DNA from: Arthrobacter sp. V1I7
GTDB lineage: Bacteria; Actinomycetota; Actinomycetes; Actinomycetales; Micrococcaceae
Length of the DNA: 64,000 bases
Direction of reading: 5' to 3'
Assembly (NCBI RefSeq): GCF_030817015.1
Contig: NZ_JAUSYS010000001.1
Coordinates: 1,984,001 to 2,048,000, forward strand
The position numbers and the translations under genes were made by a program. Below the pieces are notes generated by a model that saw nothing but the letters and a program-made list of their open reading frames with translations, ran no database searches and had not been told where the DNA came from. Positions 7,626 to 15,853 of this stretch are shown here, in pieces; position 1 is the first letter of the stretch; each line of letters begins with the position of its first letter.

Positions 7626-8290
7626 GCCGGCGGTCCACCTGAAGTGAGGCAGAAACCATTAATGGGCCAGCTGTAATGGAACTTGGCCAACTTGGATGAG
7701 ACCGAACATCTGAAATGCCGAACGGGCCAGGCTCCAGAAACCGCGCCGAGCTGACGTAACGGCGGTTATCTGCGTAACGAAACAGTCGAAAAACGGGGGA
7801 GTCGGCACTCGCTACCGCCTCGGTGCAGGGTGAAGTGGGCCTTCCGGTGGGCGGCGCTACGGCAAATCCACCCCCGGTGGCAGCAAGAAGCTCTCGATGA
7901 AGATCACGTCCACAGTGGACGGCAGAACCCTGAGACCCAGACGGTTACCGCGCCAGTAAAGGTCGTCGCCGGGACACTCAAGACGGTGACGCCTATCGTG
8001 TGCCGTTATGGCAAGGGAGAAACCTACTTCCGGGACCTACGGAGCACCCGGTCATAAATGTCTTATTGGGCGGCGGGCGGCGGCAGGCAGCGGATCTGCC
8101 TCCGCGTTGTGCCAGCTTGTTCTGCGACGCCAGCATAACTTATCGTCTATCGACCTGGCGTGGTCATTTGAAATCGCCGGACCCATCGTTATGCCGCGCT
8201 ACGATTCGGGGCCAATCGCCTCGGGGGCGGATCCCAAAGGCGCGGTCGGCTCCACACTTAAGGGACATTTATCGACCCTTGGAGGGTGAC
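7626..8290. other. Gene-poor stretch holding transposon-end-like iterons
   Basis: No supported gene lies between the dead ATPase and the lipoprotein start. GGCCA motifs at 7665, 7685 and 7725 fall on an exact 20-nt register (separate repeat entry). From about 7850 to 8050 there are only short frames without recognised motifs. The lipoprotein's promoter must lie in the last 150 bases, but no clear -35/-10 pair was picked out. Confidence 0.4.
7663..7737. repeat. 20-nt-phased GGCCA iterons, candidate transposon end
   Basis: Copies begin TGGGCCAGCTGTAATGG (7663) and TTGGCCAACTTGG (7683), with a third GGGCCAG at 7724. The GGCCA cores start at 7665, 7685 and 7725, that is 20 and 40 nt apart. Elements of the Tn7/Tn5053/Mu type carry several transposase-binding sites of about 20 bp at their ends. 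The set lies directly downstream of the dead TniB-like ATPase and resembles the set at 13697-13757. Confidence 0.5.
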
Positions 8291-9031
8291 ATGCGCAGAT
8301 CAGCAACGTCCGGCGTCGCGGTTTCCGCGGCATTTCTCTTCGCCTTGCTGCTCGCGGGATGCGGCCAGCCGGCAGCGCCCCCGGCAACCTCGACGACGAC
8401 GGCGCCTGCCGAGTCCAGCCCCACCGCGACGGCGAGCCGGCCGGCGTCGCCGACCCCGACCCCCAGTCTCACCGCGTCCGCAGCCTGGACTACATACACG
8501 ACGGCCGACGGCCAGTTGACCTTCGATGTGCCTACAGCCTGGAGCATTAGGGATCCCGCTGGGGATTTGCCTGAAGGTGGTGGCGCATTCGCGGAAGTTA
8601 CCAACCAGGCCGGGAAGCCGATGGCAACACTCCGCACCAATATGGCCGTGGGATCCGCCTGCGTGGAGCGGTTCCCATATTCGGTACTGGAAACCCAGCC
8701 GATGGCCGCCCTGACCCAAGGCGGCTCCACGCCACGGTATGTCTTTGAGACCCGCGGAGACGTCACGGCGCCGTATCCGACTATCAACACCGTAGCTGCG
8801 TACGGCATCGAGACAGCCGCCGCACCCACGGGGGAAGTGGCGTGCCCCATCTTCCACTTCTTCACGTGGCCGCCGACGTCCGCGAGCTTCGGTGCGGGCT
8901 ATAACCCAGTGAACAATGAGACTCCCGGCGACCCGTCGCTGCCGTACCTCGAAAAGGCCAAGCTATACATGGGCACGCCCGAGTACCTGGATATCAAGCG
9001 GATGATCACCTCGTTGCGGCCGACATCGTAG
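8291..9031 (+). CDS. Putative lipoprotein of unknown function
   Basis: The start ATG follows TTGGAGGGTGAC, a strong site at the right spacing; an open frame upstream to 8000 is not used. The N-terminus MRRSATSGVAVSAAFLFALLLAGC is a lipoprotein signal with an LLAGC lipobox, so the mature protein would be anchored to the outer face of the membrane by a Cys at about residue 24. A Pro/Ser/Thr-rich linker of roughly 40 residues follows, then a folded domain (TYTTADGQLTFDVPTAWSI to the end) of about 170 residues. The FDVPTAWSI pattern resembles small secreted actinobacterial domains of unknown role. Partners are not evident. Confidence 0.8.
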   Translation: MRRSATSGVAVSAAFLFALLLAGCGQPAAPPATSTTTAPAESSPTATASRPASPTPTPSLTASAAWTTYTTADGQLTFDVPTAWSIRDPAGDLPEGGGAFAEVTNQAGKPMATLRTNMAVGSACVERFPYSVLETQPMAALTQGGSTPRYVFETRGDVTAPYPTINTVAAYGIETAAAPTGEVACPIFHFFTWPPTSASFGAGYNPVNNETPGDPSLPYLEKAKLYMGTPEYLDIKRMITSLRPTS

Positions 9032-9348
9032 GCTGCCAGTGATGGCCGAAAACCGCCAGGACACCCTGAGCGAAATGTCCGTCGCCGAACCCCGTGTAGC
9101 CAAGGTCGTGAGGAACGCCCTACCCCGTCGCTGCTAACTTGCATCTCTCCCTAACGCCCTCACCGGTAATGGACCACATGTCGGCCTATGTGGCCTGAAA
9201 GGCCAACGGGGGAGTGGTAGCGCGTCTCCTGCTTGGCCTTACTTCACGAGGGCCGCAAGTCGCTTCTGGCAAACGCCGGCACCGCTGGTTTCCGTGTGAT
9301 GGTGGCATGGCGGATGCCGGGGAAACGGGTCCTGTTCGGTTGCGGGGT
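9032..9348. other. Convergent intergenic region
   Basis: This 317-bp gap separates the lipoprotein (plus strand) from the MFS gene (minus strand), which converge on it. Short complementary stretches such as GGCCTATGTGGCC and GGCCTGAAAGGCC (9182-9204) could form small hairpins, but I see no hairpin with a T-run and no gene. Confidence 0.4.
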
Positions 9349-10596
9349 TCAGGTACGGACCCGGTCGCGGCGGCGGTCGATGACCGAAACGATCACAGCT
9401 ACCGTGGTGAGTCCCGCTGCCAGGTACAGGGGTAGGTAGGTGGCCGGGGCAATGATGGCGCCTGCCAAAGCTGTTCCGGCGGAACCGGCGGTGATCTTCA
9501 GGGCGCCGATCCAGACGAATATCTGCCCTCGCGCTTGAGTTGGGGCGTACTCGCTTCGGGCCGCCAGGGTGGCGGCAAAGAAATAGGAGTTAAGGGCTCC
9601 CGCGAGCGAGTAAGCGGCAACAGCCTCAGGAAAGACGCCCGCGAAGGTTATCCCGCAGAGGGCGACGCCGACGGTGGCGGCCAGCCAAGTCATGAGGGGG
9701 TCCGCGTCAGTTCGCATGGGCCGGATCATCACGCCGGCCGAGCCGACAAGACCACCAAGGCCGTATGCTGCCGTCAGGATCCCTGCGGCGGCTGGTTCCA
9801 CTCGCAGCTCTCCGGTGGATGCAACCGCGGTGATGGGCAGAGCCGCGACAGAAAGGGCGATGACGACAGTCAGGTAAAGCGTCCGGCGCATGGGACCGCT
9901 GGATACCATCATCAGCAGTGTTTGTCCGGGACGGGGAATCTCCGAGGGAACAGCAGCTGGCGGTGAGTAGGGCAACAATCGGATTACGGCTGCGGCCACG
10001 AAAGTCGAACCGGCCAGTAGTAAGGCCGCAACAGCCGGATCCGCCCAGGCCGAGACGGCCGCCACCAACGACGGCCCAATAGTGCCGCCGATGCCGTATG
10101 TAGCAACGTCCCACCCTTGGGCCCGCCGCTGGCTGATCCGGTCACTGCCGGCGATCGCAGCGAGGCGGCTGCTGATGCCTCCAGTCAGGAGTGGACCAAC
10201 CAGCCCGGAGGTTATGAGCAGCAAAGCCGGGATGATGGGCGGTGTCAGCGGATACAGCAGGACAGCTGCGGCCAGTGTGACGCCGTGTGCCATGCAGGCC
10301 ACGGCGATCACCGTTCGGCCGTCGCGTGCTGTGTCGAGGCACCTGGCAATGAAAGGGCCGAAGATGTGCGGGGCGGTGATGCACGCGCCCAGGATTCCTG
10401 CCAGCCACCCGGGGGCGCCGCTGGTCGTCACGAGCAGGACGATGGCGACGACGGCACCACCATCCGCGCTGCGAGCCAGAGTAGCGGCAAGAACGTATCG
10501 GGCAAGACCGCCAGGGACGGCGGACTTTTGCCTGTTCTTTTGGGGCTGGATTTTGCTGGGGGACAGGCTCATGTCCCTCTCCGAAGTGTCCGTCAC
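9349..10596 (-). CDS. MFS transporter
   Basis: The 415-aa protein has about twelve hydrophobic segments and an N-terminal MFS signature region (ILGACITAPHIFGPFIARCLD followed by a short basic loop). A longer cytoplasmic loop after helix six contains YSPPAAVPSEIPRPG. It resembles efflux-type members that move small molecules across the inner membrane; the substrate is unknown. The GTG at 10596 is chosen because GGAGG lies nine bases upstream and it sits 5 bp after the stop of the DapA-like gene. An ATG at 10572 is an alternative. Tight spacing with the lyase gene indicates an operon, probably under the divergent MocR regulator. Confidence 0.85.
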   Translation of the reverse strand: MTDTSERDMSLSPSKIQPQKNRQKSAVPGGLARYVLAATLARSADGGAVVAIVLLVTTSGAPGWLAGILGACITAPHIFGPFIARCLDTARDGRTVIAVACMAHGVTLAAAVLLYPLTPPIIPALLLITSGLVGPLLTGGISSRLAAIAGSDRISQRRAQGWDVATYGIGGTIGPSLVAAVSAWADPAVAALLLAGSTFVAAAVIRLLPYSPPAAVPSEIPRPGQTLLMMVSSGPMRRTLYLTVVIALSVAALPITAVASTGELRVEPAAAGILTAAYGLGGLVGSAGVMIRPMRTDADPLMTWLAATVGVALCGITFAGVFPEAVAAYSLAGALNSYFFAATLAARSEYAPTQARGQIFVWIGALKITAGSAGTALAGAIIAPATYLPLYLAAGLTTVAVIVSVIDRRRDRVRT

Positions 10597-10600
10597 TGGG

Positions 10601-11488
10601 TTATGCCTCCAGTCCGATCTGGCGAATGGCCTCAGCGACTTTGTCCCGCCCTTCGCTGTCGAGCCCGCGCAACGGTAATGGCAGCGTCGAGGAGGCCACC
10701 AGTCCGAGGTCCTCTGCAAGGGCTGCCGTGACGCGAAGGCTGCCGTAGGTTCTGAACAGCGACCACACCGGTTCGAGCTGTGCGGACGCTTCCAGGGCCA
10801 GATCGCTCCGGCCAGCCATGGCGTGATCCACAATGGCCCTGGCCCGCTGAGGAGCCACCCCCGCGATCACCGAGTACCAGAGGTCGCAACCGGCAAGCAG
10901 CGCTTCCGCCGCTACCCAGTCCCCGCTAATACCTACAAAGGTTCCCTGCGGCAGACCGGGGCGAAGCTTGCCGAGGCGGCTTGCAACTTCTCCGGCGGCG
11001 GGCGGCGGGATCTTGATTGACGCGATTCCCGGGATACGGGCGATGCGGGCATGCAGGTCATCGGAGAAGGTAAAGCCTGTGGTGCCCGGGTTGTCATAAA
11101 CGACGACGGGAAGCACGGACTCGGCTGCAACGGCTGCGTACAAGGCAAATACTTCCACGTCGGTGAGGCGCTGGTAGGACACCGGAGCCAGGAGCAACGC
11201 GGAGGCACCCGCGTTCTGTGCATCCTCCGCATACGCAAGCACGTCACGTGTGCGCACCGCACCTACACCGGCGAGAACCGGAACGCCGTCAGCGGCGTCC
11301 ACAGCTGCCTCGAGGACGGCTCGGCGTTCGTCACGTGAGAGGTAGGCATAGTTTCCCGTCGAGCCAAGAACGCCCAGGGAGTCCACGCCGGCCTGGGCGG
11401 CGCGGGATACCAGCAGGGCCACGGCTTTGAGGTCGACGCTTTCACCGTTCATGGGGGTGAGGGGAAATGCACTAAGGCCGTTGAACAA
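10601..11488 (-). CDS. DapA/NAL-superfamily Schiff-base lyase
   Basis: This 295-aa TIM-barrel protein belongs to the dihydrodipicolinate synthase / N-acetylneuraminate lyase superfamily. The Schiff-base Lys is in GIASIKIPPPAAG, the conserved Tyr is in VVVYDNPGTTGFTFS, and SLGVLGSTGNYAYLSRDERR matches the phosphate/carboxylate-binding loop (usually GTTGE). The altered GSTGN argues against a housekeeping DapA and for an aldolase or lyase with another substrate. The start is TTG with CAGGA five bases upstream. It is the first gene of an operon with the MFS transporter and divergent from a MocR regulator, which suggests uptake or export plus breakdown of one compound. Confidence 0.85.
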   Translation of the reverse strand: MFNGLSAFPLTPMNGESVDLKAVALLVSRAAQAGVDSLGVLGSTGNYAYLSRDERRAVLEAAVDAADGVPVLAGVGAVRTRDVLAYAEDAQNAGASALLLAPVSYQRLTDVEVFALYAAVAAESVLPVVVYDNPGTTGFTFSDDLHARIARIPGIASIKIPPPAAGEVASRLGKLRPGLPQGTFVGISGDWVAAEALLAGCDLWYSVIAGVAPQRARAIVDHAMAGRSDLALEASAQLEPVWSLFRTYGSLRVTAALAEDLGLVASSTLPLPLRGLDSEGRDKVAEAIRQIGLEA

Positions 11489-11571
11489 CGAGTCCTGCTT
11501 TCATGCGGCTGCAGCGGGCCGGGCCGAGCCGCAGCGTACGGGTGGTTACGCATTTCATGCTGCCAAACCCA

Positions 11572-11592
11572 TTGGTCCTACACTAGGTCCAA
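11572..11592. promoter_or_regulatory. Imperfect palindrome, candidate MocR operator
   Basis: Arms TTGGTCCTA and TAGGTCCAA are complementary at 8 of 9 positions around a 3-nt centre. The site lies in the divergent region between the DapA-like gene and the MocR gene, 24 bp before the latter's ATG. That is a position expected for autorepression. The assignment is inferred from symmetry and place. Confidence 0.45.
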
Positions 11593-11615
11593 GAACGTAC
11601 AACTCCGGAGGTCCA

Positions 11616-13031
11616 ATGGGTGAAGCTGAAATACCGATCGTGCTCGACAGGCAGAGCCCCGCCTCCCTGACCGCACAACTGGCCAGCCAGCTGCGCATTG
11701 CCATCCTCAACGGACTCCTTCAGCCCGAACACACGCTTCCCGCGACGCGACGGATGGCAACGGAACTAGGCATCTCACGCGGCGTCGTCGTCCGCGCGTT
11801 CGAGCAGCTATCCGGCGAAGGGTTCCTTGAAAGCAGCGGAGCAGGCGGAACCAAAGTCGCGGTCCGCCCCGACATCCAAACCCGTCCCCGCAAAAAGACG
11901 GAGCACAACAGCAACCGCACCCAAGCTGACTCGATTGACCTGACCCCGGGCAGGCCGTCCGGGACGCCCTTCAAAGACAGGGAATGGCGTAACGCCTGGA
12001 AAAAGGCACTATCAGAACAGGGAAACACGCACCTGCCGCCAGCCCTCGGGACCTCCGCGCTGCGCGAAGCAGTCACCCGACATCTTGCAGTGTCCCGAGG
12101 GCTCTCCGTCGAACCCGAGGACGTCATCATCACCGGCGGCACCAGCGACGCACTTCAGCTAGTCGTGGCCATGCTCCGCAGCCACGCAGATCACCCCCAC
12201 ATCCTGGTGGAGGACCCCGGCTACCCAACAGCCCGCCGGGTCATGAGCGCCGCCGGTGCCCAGCTTTTGACCGTTCCGGTAGACGAAAACGGTCTCAAAA
12301 GTTCCCAACTGGCCGCACTGAGCGACATACCCGACGCGGTACTCATAACGCCCAGCCACCAGTACCCGCTGGGCGGCAGGATGGCCGTCCAGGAACGGCT
12401 GGGTCTACTGAAATGGGCTGACCATCATGGTGTGCTCGTCCTGGAAGACGACTACGACAGCGAGTTCCGTCACAGCAGAATGCCCCTTCCTGCCGTCGCC
12501 TCGCTGCCCACCAACGCCGAGGTAGTGCTTCTGGGAACCTTCTCGAAAAACCTCAGCCCCTGGCTGCGCTGCGGATACCTGGTGGTTCGGGGCGATGCCG
12601 GCCACCGGCTCAAGGCAGTACGTGAAGCCCTGGACACCCCGGTAGCAGGAGTACTCCAGTCGGCCCTGGCCCATTACATCCAGGAAGGCGGGCTCGCCCG
12701 CCACGTCACACGCGCCCGGCGGGAGTATTCACACCGCCGCGCCATGCTCATGCAGCGCCTGGGATTCCGCGAGGATCTCGAGCTAACGGCTCTCGACGGG
12801 GGATTGCACGCTGTCATCCGCTTCGAACAACCCGACGCCGCGGACTTGGCAGCAAAAGCCCTGCAGCAAGGGGTCCGCGTGACACCACTTGCCGGATACT
12901 ATGCGGACCGCCAACCCACGAACGGTCTGATCATTGGCTACGGAGCCGTTACAGACCTGCAATTGTCCAGAGCGCTCACCATCATAAGTAGCCTGCTGAA
13001 TACAACAGCTGAACACAACACCCGCCCCTGA
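11616..13031 (+). CDS. MocR/PdxR-type regulator (GntR HTH fused to aminotransferase fold)
   Basis: Residues about 10-75 form a GntR winged helix (SLTAQLASQLRIAILNGLLQ, then LGISRGVVVRAFEQLSGEGFL). The remaining 380 residues or so have the fold type I aminotransferase pattern, with LVEDPGYPTARRV, LEDDYDSEFRHS and the PLP-lysine motif LGTFSKNLSPWLRCGYLV. Such regulators bind PLP or its adducts and control vitamin B6, amino-acid or GABA-type catabolism. The start ATG follows CCGGAGGTCCA. It is transcribed divergently from the DapA-like lyase and MFS genes, its likely targets. A palindrome overlaps its own leader. Confidence 0.93.
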   Translation: MGEAEIPIVLDRQSPASLTAQLASQLRIAILNGLLQPEHTLPATRRMATELGISRGVVVRAFEQLSGEGFLESSGAGGTKVAVRPDIQTRPRKKTEHNSNRTQADSIDLTPGRPSGTPFKDREWRNAWKKALSEQGNTHLPPALGTSALREAVTRHLAVSRGLSVEPEDVIITGGTSDALQLVVAMLRSHADHPHILVEDPGYPTARRVMSAAGAQLLTVPVDENGLKSSQLAALSDIPDAVLITPSHQYPLGGRMAVQERLGLLKWADHHGVLVLEDDYDSEFRHSRMPLPAVASLPTNAEVVLLGTFSKNLSPWLRCGYLVVRGDAGHRLKAVREALDTPVAGVLQSALAHYIQEGGLARHVTRARREYSHRRAMLMQRLGFREDLELTALDGGLHAVIRFEQPDAADLAAKALQQGVRVTPLAGYYADRQPTNGLIIGYGAVTDLQLSRALTIISSLLNTTAEHNTRP

Positions 13032-13534
<503 letters not shown>

Positions 13535-13574
13535 GGACAACGTATTTGGTCCTTTGGACAACCTAATTGGTCCT
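13535..13574. repeat. Two tandem 19-bp repeats
   Basis: The copies at 13535-13553 and 13556-13574 share 17 of 19 bases (GGACAAC..., ending TTGGTCCT). Each copy is itself roughly palindromic (GGACAA against TTGGTCC). They lie at the left edge of a repeat-rich 250-bp block that ends with the iterons at 13697 and the IS1634-family element. Confidence 0.6.
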
Positions 13575-13696
13575 GGATGTGAGTGTGAGATTCCGAGCTA
13601 GTTGAGATTTGTCGGAACAAGTTGGACCAATTCAGGTCAACTTGACCCTCATCCAGCCTGCTCTGAATCTCACCCTATTGTGAGGTTCCACGGTAC

Positions 13697-13757
13697 TTGG
13701 TCATTTCCCAACTTAGATGGCCACGTTTCACAGTAGTTGGCCAGCTGTTTCATACAG
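13697..13757. repeat. Three 20-nt-phased TTGGYCA iterons, candidate transposon end
   Basis: Copies start at 13697 (TTGGTCATTTCCCAAC), 13717 (ATGGCCACGTTTCACAG) and 13737 (TTGGCCAGCTGTTTCATAC), exactly 20 nt apart. The third shares GGCCAGCTGT with the iteron at 7663. Regular spacing of about two helical turns is typical of arrays bound by a transposase or iteron-binding protein. Confidence 0.55.
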
Positions 13758-13791
13758 TTGAGATTGCTAGAAAACTTGGTTAACTTTGCCA

Positions 13792-15558
13792 TCTCAGTAA
13801 ACTGTCGGGCTCCTGACTCGTGCCACTAGGACCGCAAATTTGGGGCAATAGGCCCCTGACCTGCTGTTTCTCGCTGCCGGTAGGGCATTTTTGGTTACTA
13901 AGAACCTCTGGGAAGTAGCCTCGGAGGATGGTTTCACAGTTCGTGCGCAAGATTAGGACGGCCTCGGGCGCCGTCGCGGTCCAGGTCGTGGCGAAGGATC
14001 GTGGCCAGGTCGTTGAGATCGACCATGTGGGCTCGGCCCACACCGACGCCGAGTTGGAACTGCTGCTGGAGTTAGCGCGAGAGAGGCTACATCCTGGCCA
14101 GGGGATGTTGGATCTGGGCCCGCTGCCCCGGATCCAGGCCAGTACCGAGGATGTCGCCGACTGGACCACGGCCGGGCCCATGCCGGTCTCCAGCCCTGGT
14201 GGCCGCCGACGGCTCGTGGCCGGAGGCGGGCGCGTGGTCGCGACCGCTTCGCTGCTGCTCTGGAACGTCCTGACCGAGGCGTACTCCCGTCTGGGATTCG
14301 ACACAGTCGGAGACGACGTGTTCAGATCTCTGGTACTCGCCCGGATCGTCGAGCCTACCTCCAAGGCCGATACCATCCGGGTCCTGGAAGAGATCGGCGC
14401 GGTTGCCCCCTCCCTGCGTACAGTCTTCCGGTGCCTGCAGCGCTGCAACAAGCAGGACTACCGCGGCACTCTGGCCAAGGCGTGCCTGGCCCACTCGGTC
14501 CGAACAACCGGGACCTCGGCCATGGTGCTCTACGACGTCACCACGCTCCACTTCGAGAACGAGGACGAGGACGCTCTGCGCAAGGTCGGGATGAGCAAGG
14601 AGCACCGCGTCGACCCGCAGGTCCAGGTCGGGCTTCTCGTGGACCCGGCCGGGTTCCCGCTGGAGATGCACCTGTTCGAGGGCAACAAGGCCGAGACGAC
14701 CACTCTCGTCCCCGTTCTGGAAGCCTTCCAAGAACGCCACGGCGTGACGGACATGGTCGTGGTGGCCGATGCGGGCATGCTCTCGGCGGGGAACCTGAAC
14801 GCGCTCGAGGATGCCGGGTTCTCCTTCATCGTCGGCTCCCGCCTGACCAAAGCCCCCTACGACCTCGCCGAGCACTTCGAACGCCGCGGGGACTACTTCG
14901 AAAACGGGCAGATCCTCGAATCCAGGCGCGTGATGGGCACCGGCAAGAACGGGCGGGAGCGCCGGATCGTCTACCAGTACTCCTTCAAGCGCGCCAAACG
15001 GGACAACCGCAATATCAACCTCATGATCGACAAAGCCGAACGCATCGCCGACGGGAAGGCCCCGCTGAAGAAGGCCAGATTCCTCAAGGTCACCGGCGCC
15101 CAGAAGGCTCTCGACCAGCCCACCATCGACCGCGCCCGCCAGCTCGCCGGCCTCAAGGGCTACGTCACCAACCTCCCCGAGACCAAGATGCCCGGCACCG
15201 CGGTGATCAGCGCCTACCACGACCTCTGGCAGGTCGAGGCCTCCTTCCGCATGACCAAATCCGACCTACGCGCCCGGCCCGTGTTCCACCGTCAGCGGGA
15301 GGCCATCGAAGCCCACCTCACCGTCGTGTTCGCAGCCCTCGCCATCGCACGCCATCTGCAGGAGGCCACCGGGGCATCCATCAAGCGCATCGTCCAGACC
15401 CTACGCGCAGTCCGATCAGCGACCATCGAACTCAACGGACAACGCCTGACCCTCGACCCCGACATACCGTTGGAAGCCCAAAACCTCCTCGCAGAACTCG
15501 GCCGCGAAGGTCACTAAGCCAGTTGGCACGAGTCAGGTCTCAGTAAACTGTCGGGCTC
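13792..15558 (+). mobile_element. IS1634-family element with 20-21 bp flanking direct repeats
   Basis: Terminal inverted repeats are CCTGACTCGTGCCA at the left (from 13812) and its complement TGGCACGAGTCAGG at the right (ending 15537). Immediately outside, the same 21 bases occur at 13792-13812 and 15538-15558, beginning TCTCAGTAAACTG. One terminal C can be assigned to either repeat or element. IS1634 of Mycoplasma is known for unusually long, variable target duplications, and this copy fits that behaviour. It contains one intact transposase gene. Confidence 0.9.
13928..15517 (+). CDS. IS1634-family DDE transposase
   Basis: The 529-aa protein carries the IS1634/IS4-like DDE core: MVLYDVTTLHFENEDEDALRKVG (first Asp), VVVADAGMLSAGNLNALEDAGFSFIVG (second Asp) and AYHDLWQVEASFRMTKSDLRARPVFH (catalytic Glu in the Y-x-x-L-W-x-V-E-x-x-F signature). 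An N-terminal region of about 100 residues ends in RRRLVAGGGRVVAT. The gene fills the element between its inverted repeats and ends 20 bp before the right tip. It is full length with all catalytic residues visible. Confidence 0.95.
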   Translation: MVSQFVRKIRTASGAVAVQVVAKDRGQVVEIDHVGSAHTDAELELLLELARERLHPGQGMLDLGPLPRIQASTEDVADWTTAGPMPVSSPGGRRRLVAGGGRVVATASLLLWNVLTEAYSRLGFDTVGDDVFRSLVLARIVEPTSKADTIRVLEEIGAVAPSLRTVFRCLQRCNKQDYRGTLAKACLAHSVRTTGTSAMVLYDVTTLHFENEDEDALRKVGMSKEHRVDPQVQVGLLVDPAGFPLEMHLFEGNKAETTTLVPVLEAFQERHGVTDMVVVADAGMLSAGNLNALEDAGFSFIVGSRLTKAPYDLAEHFERRGDYFENGQILESRRVMGTGKNGRERRIVYQYSFKRAKRDNRNINLMIDKAERIADGKAPLKKARFLKVTGAQKALDQPTIDRARQLAGLKGYVTNLPETKMPGTAVISAYHDLWQVEASFRMTKSDLRARPVFHRQREAIEAHLTVVFAALAIARHLQEATGASIKRIVQTLRAVRSATIELNGQRLTLDPDIPLEAQNLLAELGREGH

Positions 15559-15642
15559 ACCGCCGGGGCTAGGGCGGACGGCTTCGCGATCTCCGAAACG
15601 GACCGCACCGCCGTTCTGTCCACTTCCGGCCGGGCTAGAGCT

Positions 15643-15819
15643 ATGGCAGATATGCTGGCGGCGCTCCACCATGCAATTTCGCATCTCTTCATCGTCACGG
15701 ACTGTAAGGCCCAGGGTGACGAGGCGGTGCTTCGCTGGCGGGATCACAACCGCGACCGCTACCGAAAGGGCATCGCACATGAAAAATGTGTGATGCCCTT
15801 TCGTGCGTTCAGAGACTGA
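15643..15819 (+). CDS. Short unrecognised ORF, possibly the 3' end of a disrupted gene
   Basis: The frame encodes 58 residues from an ATG (MADMLAALHHAISHLFIVTD...). It stays open upstream without a start back to about 15547, right at the IS1634 target repeat, giving a 90-residue coding-like stretch (ADGFAISETDRTAVLSTSGRA before the ATG). It may be the tail of a gene cut by the IS, but I do not recognise the protein. A long hairpin overlaps its 3' part, which argues for caution. Confidence 0.3.
   Translation: MADMLAALHHAISHLFIVTDCKAQGDEAVLRWRDHNRDRYRKGIAHEKCVMPFRAFRD
15763..15803. terminator. 18-bp stem-loop downstream of the AIPR gene
   Basis: CGAAAGGGCATCGCACAT pairs with ATGTGTGATGCCCTTTCG (one G-T pair) around a GAAAA loop. 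It lies about 50 bp beyond the stop of the minus-strand AIPR frame. No clear T-run follows on either strand, so it may be a Rho-dependent end, a processing site or a mobile-element structure. Confidence 0.5.
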
Positions 15820-15853
15820 GCTGATGCGGCTCATTGCTGGAACTACACCCGGC

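Noticed and set aside
7830..8057. 75-codon frame with a segment reading APVKVVAGTLKTVTP
   Set aside because: The segment faintly recalls repeat domains of actinobacterial surface proteins, but the similarity is too short and the rest has no sense.
14087..15220. 377-codon minus-strand frame inside the IS1634-family element
   Set aside because: It is antisense to the complete DDE transposase.
15763..15803. Possible CRISPR or tandem-repeat unit
   Set aside because: It is one isolated hairpin; no regularly spaced direct repeats with spacers exist anywhere in the window.
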